Shown: in pieces, positions 5,451-5,819 of the stretch
Position numbering within the stretch: the first letter of the stretch is position 1
Layout: each line of letters begins with the position of its first letter
NCBI GenBank assembly: GCA_049431945.1
Contig: JBMTDJ010000099.1
Span: 1-5,819 of the forward strand
Source: Mxb001 sp049431945
GTDB taxonomy: Bacteria > Actinomycetota > Actinomycetes > S36-B12
Direction of reading: 5' to 3'
Length of the DNA: 5,819 nucleotides
The notes under the pieces: generated by a model
The model's input: the letters and a program-made list of their open reading frames with translations, nothing else
What the model was told of the DNA's origin: nothing
Databases searched by the model: none
Translations under genes and position numbers: made by a program

Positions 5451-5517
5451 TGCGCTGCTCCCGACCGGTTTGACACCGGCGATGCCGCGCGTCCCGGCAC
5501 ACGTGGAAGGACCCCTC

Positions 5518-5819
5518 TTGGCCGCCTCGCGCTCCACTGATCTGTCCCCCCAGTTGCACCGCGCATCCTTCGCGAAGATCCGAGAGCCCCTGGCCGTCCC
5601 GGACCTTCTGGCGCTGCAGACAGCGAGCTTCGATTGGCTCCTGGGCAATGACGTCTGGCGAGCTCGCGTGGAGGCCGCCATCGCCGAGGGGCGCAAGGAC
5701 GTCCCCACCGCCTCAGGGCTCGAGGAGATCTTCGCTGAGATCAGTCCCATCGAGGACTTCTCCGGCTCCATGTCGCTGTCGTTCAGCGACCATCGCTTCG
5801 AGCCGCCGAAGTACACCGC
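5518..5819 (+). CDS. rpoB: DNA-directed RNA polymerase beta subunit, N-terminal part (3' end outside window)
   Basis: These are the first 100 codons of the RNA polymerase beta subunit. Translation starts at TTG, six bases after GGAAGGA (5505-5511). It yields LAASRSTDLSPQLH, then the conserved actinobacterial block SFAKIREPLAVPDLLALQT, ASFDWLLGNDVW, SGLEEIFAEISPIEDFSG and SMSLSFSDHRFEPPKYT. A TTG start with this spacing is also seen for rpoB in Mycobacterium and Streptomyces, which supports both the start and the phylum. Searches restricted to ATG/GTG starts would miss or truncate it. The frame is open to the window edge, and the rifampicin region and most of the protein lie outside. The variable N-terminal linker before SFAKI is short compared with mycobacteria. 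Confidence 0.96.
   Translation, partial: MAASRSTDLSPQLHRASFAKIREPLAVPDLLALQTASFDWLLGNDVWRARVEAAIAEGRKDVPTASGLEEIFAEISPIEDFSGSMSLSFSDHRFEPPKYT

Noticed and set aside
5470..5475. Perfect TTGACA ahead of rpoB as a -35 box
   Set aside because: No TANNNT lies 16-19 bases downstream, and the hexamer falls inside the CCGGT/ACCGG hairpin. The upstream TCGACA/TAGGCT pair is a better promoter.
4821..5540. 239-codon plus-strand frame starting TTG and overlapping the lipoyl gene and rpoB start
   Set aside because: It is out of frame with the clear lipoyl domain, and the predicted protein is Arg/Gly/Pro-rich with no motif. It would also run into rpoB in the wrong frame.
5175..5816. 213-codon minus-strand frame across the rpoB start
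   Set aside because: It is antisense to the conserved RpoB N-terminus and has no recognisable domain.
1..5819. tRNA or rRNA genes, CRISPR array, insertion sequence or attachment-site repeats
   Set aside because: I scanned by eye and found no cloverleaf, regularly spaced repeat, transposase or integrase motif, or matching repeats at the cassette edges.

Overview
The window comes from a high-GC actinobacterium (Actinomycetota). The RpoB N-terminus is of the Streptomyces/Mycobacterium type and starts with TTG after GGAAGGA. A ribosomal-protein leader precedes rplJ, the main terminator-like hairpin has no U-tract, and third codon positions favour G/C. I cannot place it below class or order level from sequence alone.

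Layout. The left edge holds the last 116 codons of rplA (L1). Then comes a candidate promoter with an L10-type leader, rplJ (L10) and rplL (L7/L12), closed by a perfect 17-bp hairpin. The right edge holds the first 100 codons of rpoB, preceded by about 460 non-coding bases with a good promoter candidate. Both edges are conserved translation and transcription machinery. In many actinobacteria rplL and rpoB are near neighbours.

Between them lies a compact accessory metabolic cassette. An IclR-family regulator on the minus strand is divergent from a three-gene plus-strand operon. The operon encodes the alpha and beta subunits of a thiamine-diphosphate 2-oxoacid (or acetoin-type) dehydrogenase E1, then a 77-residue protein that is only a lipoyl domain. 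No E2 acyltransferase core, peripheral-subunit-binding domain or E3 is present. The E1 could decarboxylate its substrate and acylate the free-standing lipoyl carrier, but the acyltransferase and the FAD reoxidation step must come from elsewhere in the genome. The IclR protein is the obvious candidate regulator, and the shared divergent spacer carries short AT-centred inverted repeats.

The two most unusual signals are the free-standing lipoyl carrier and a C-terminal extension of about 75 residues on L10. That extension contains three in-register 11-residue repeats (VEHxxExxxxx) predicted to form a long acidic helix.
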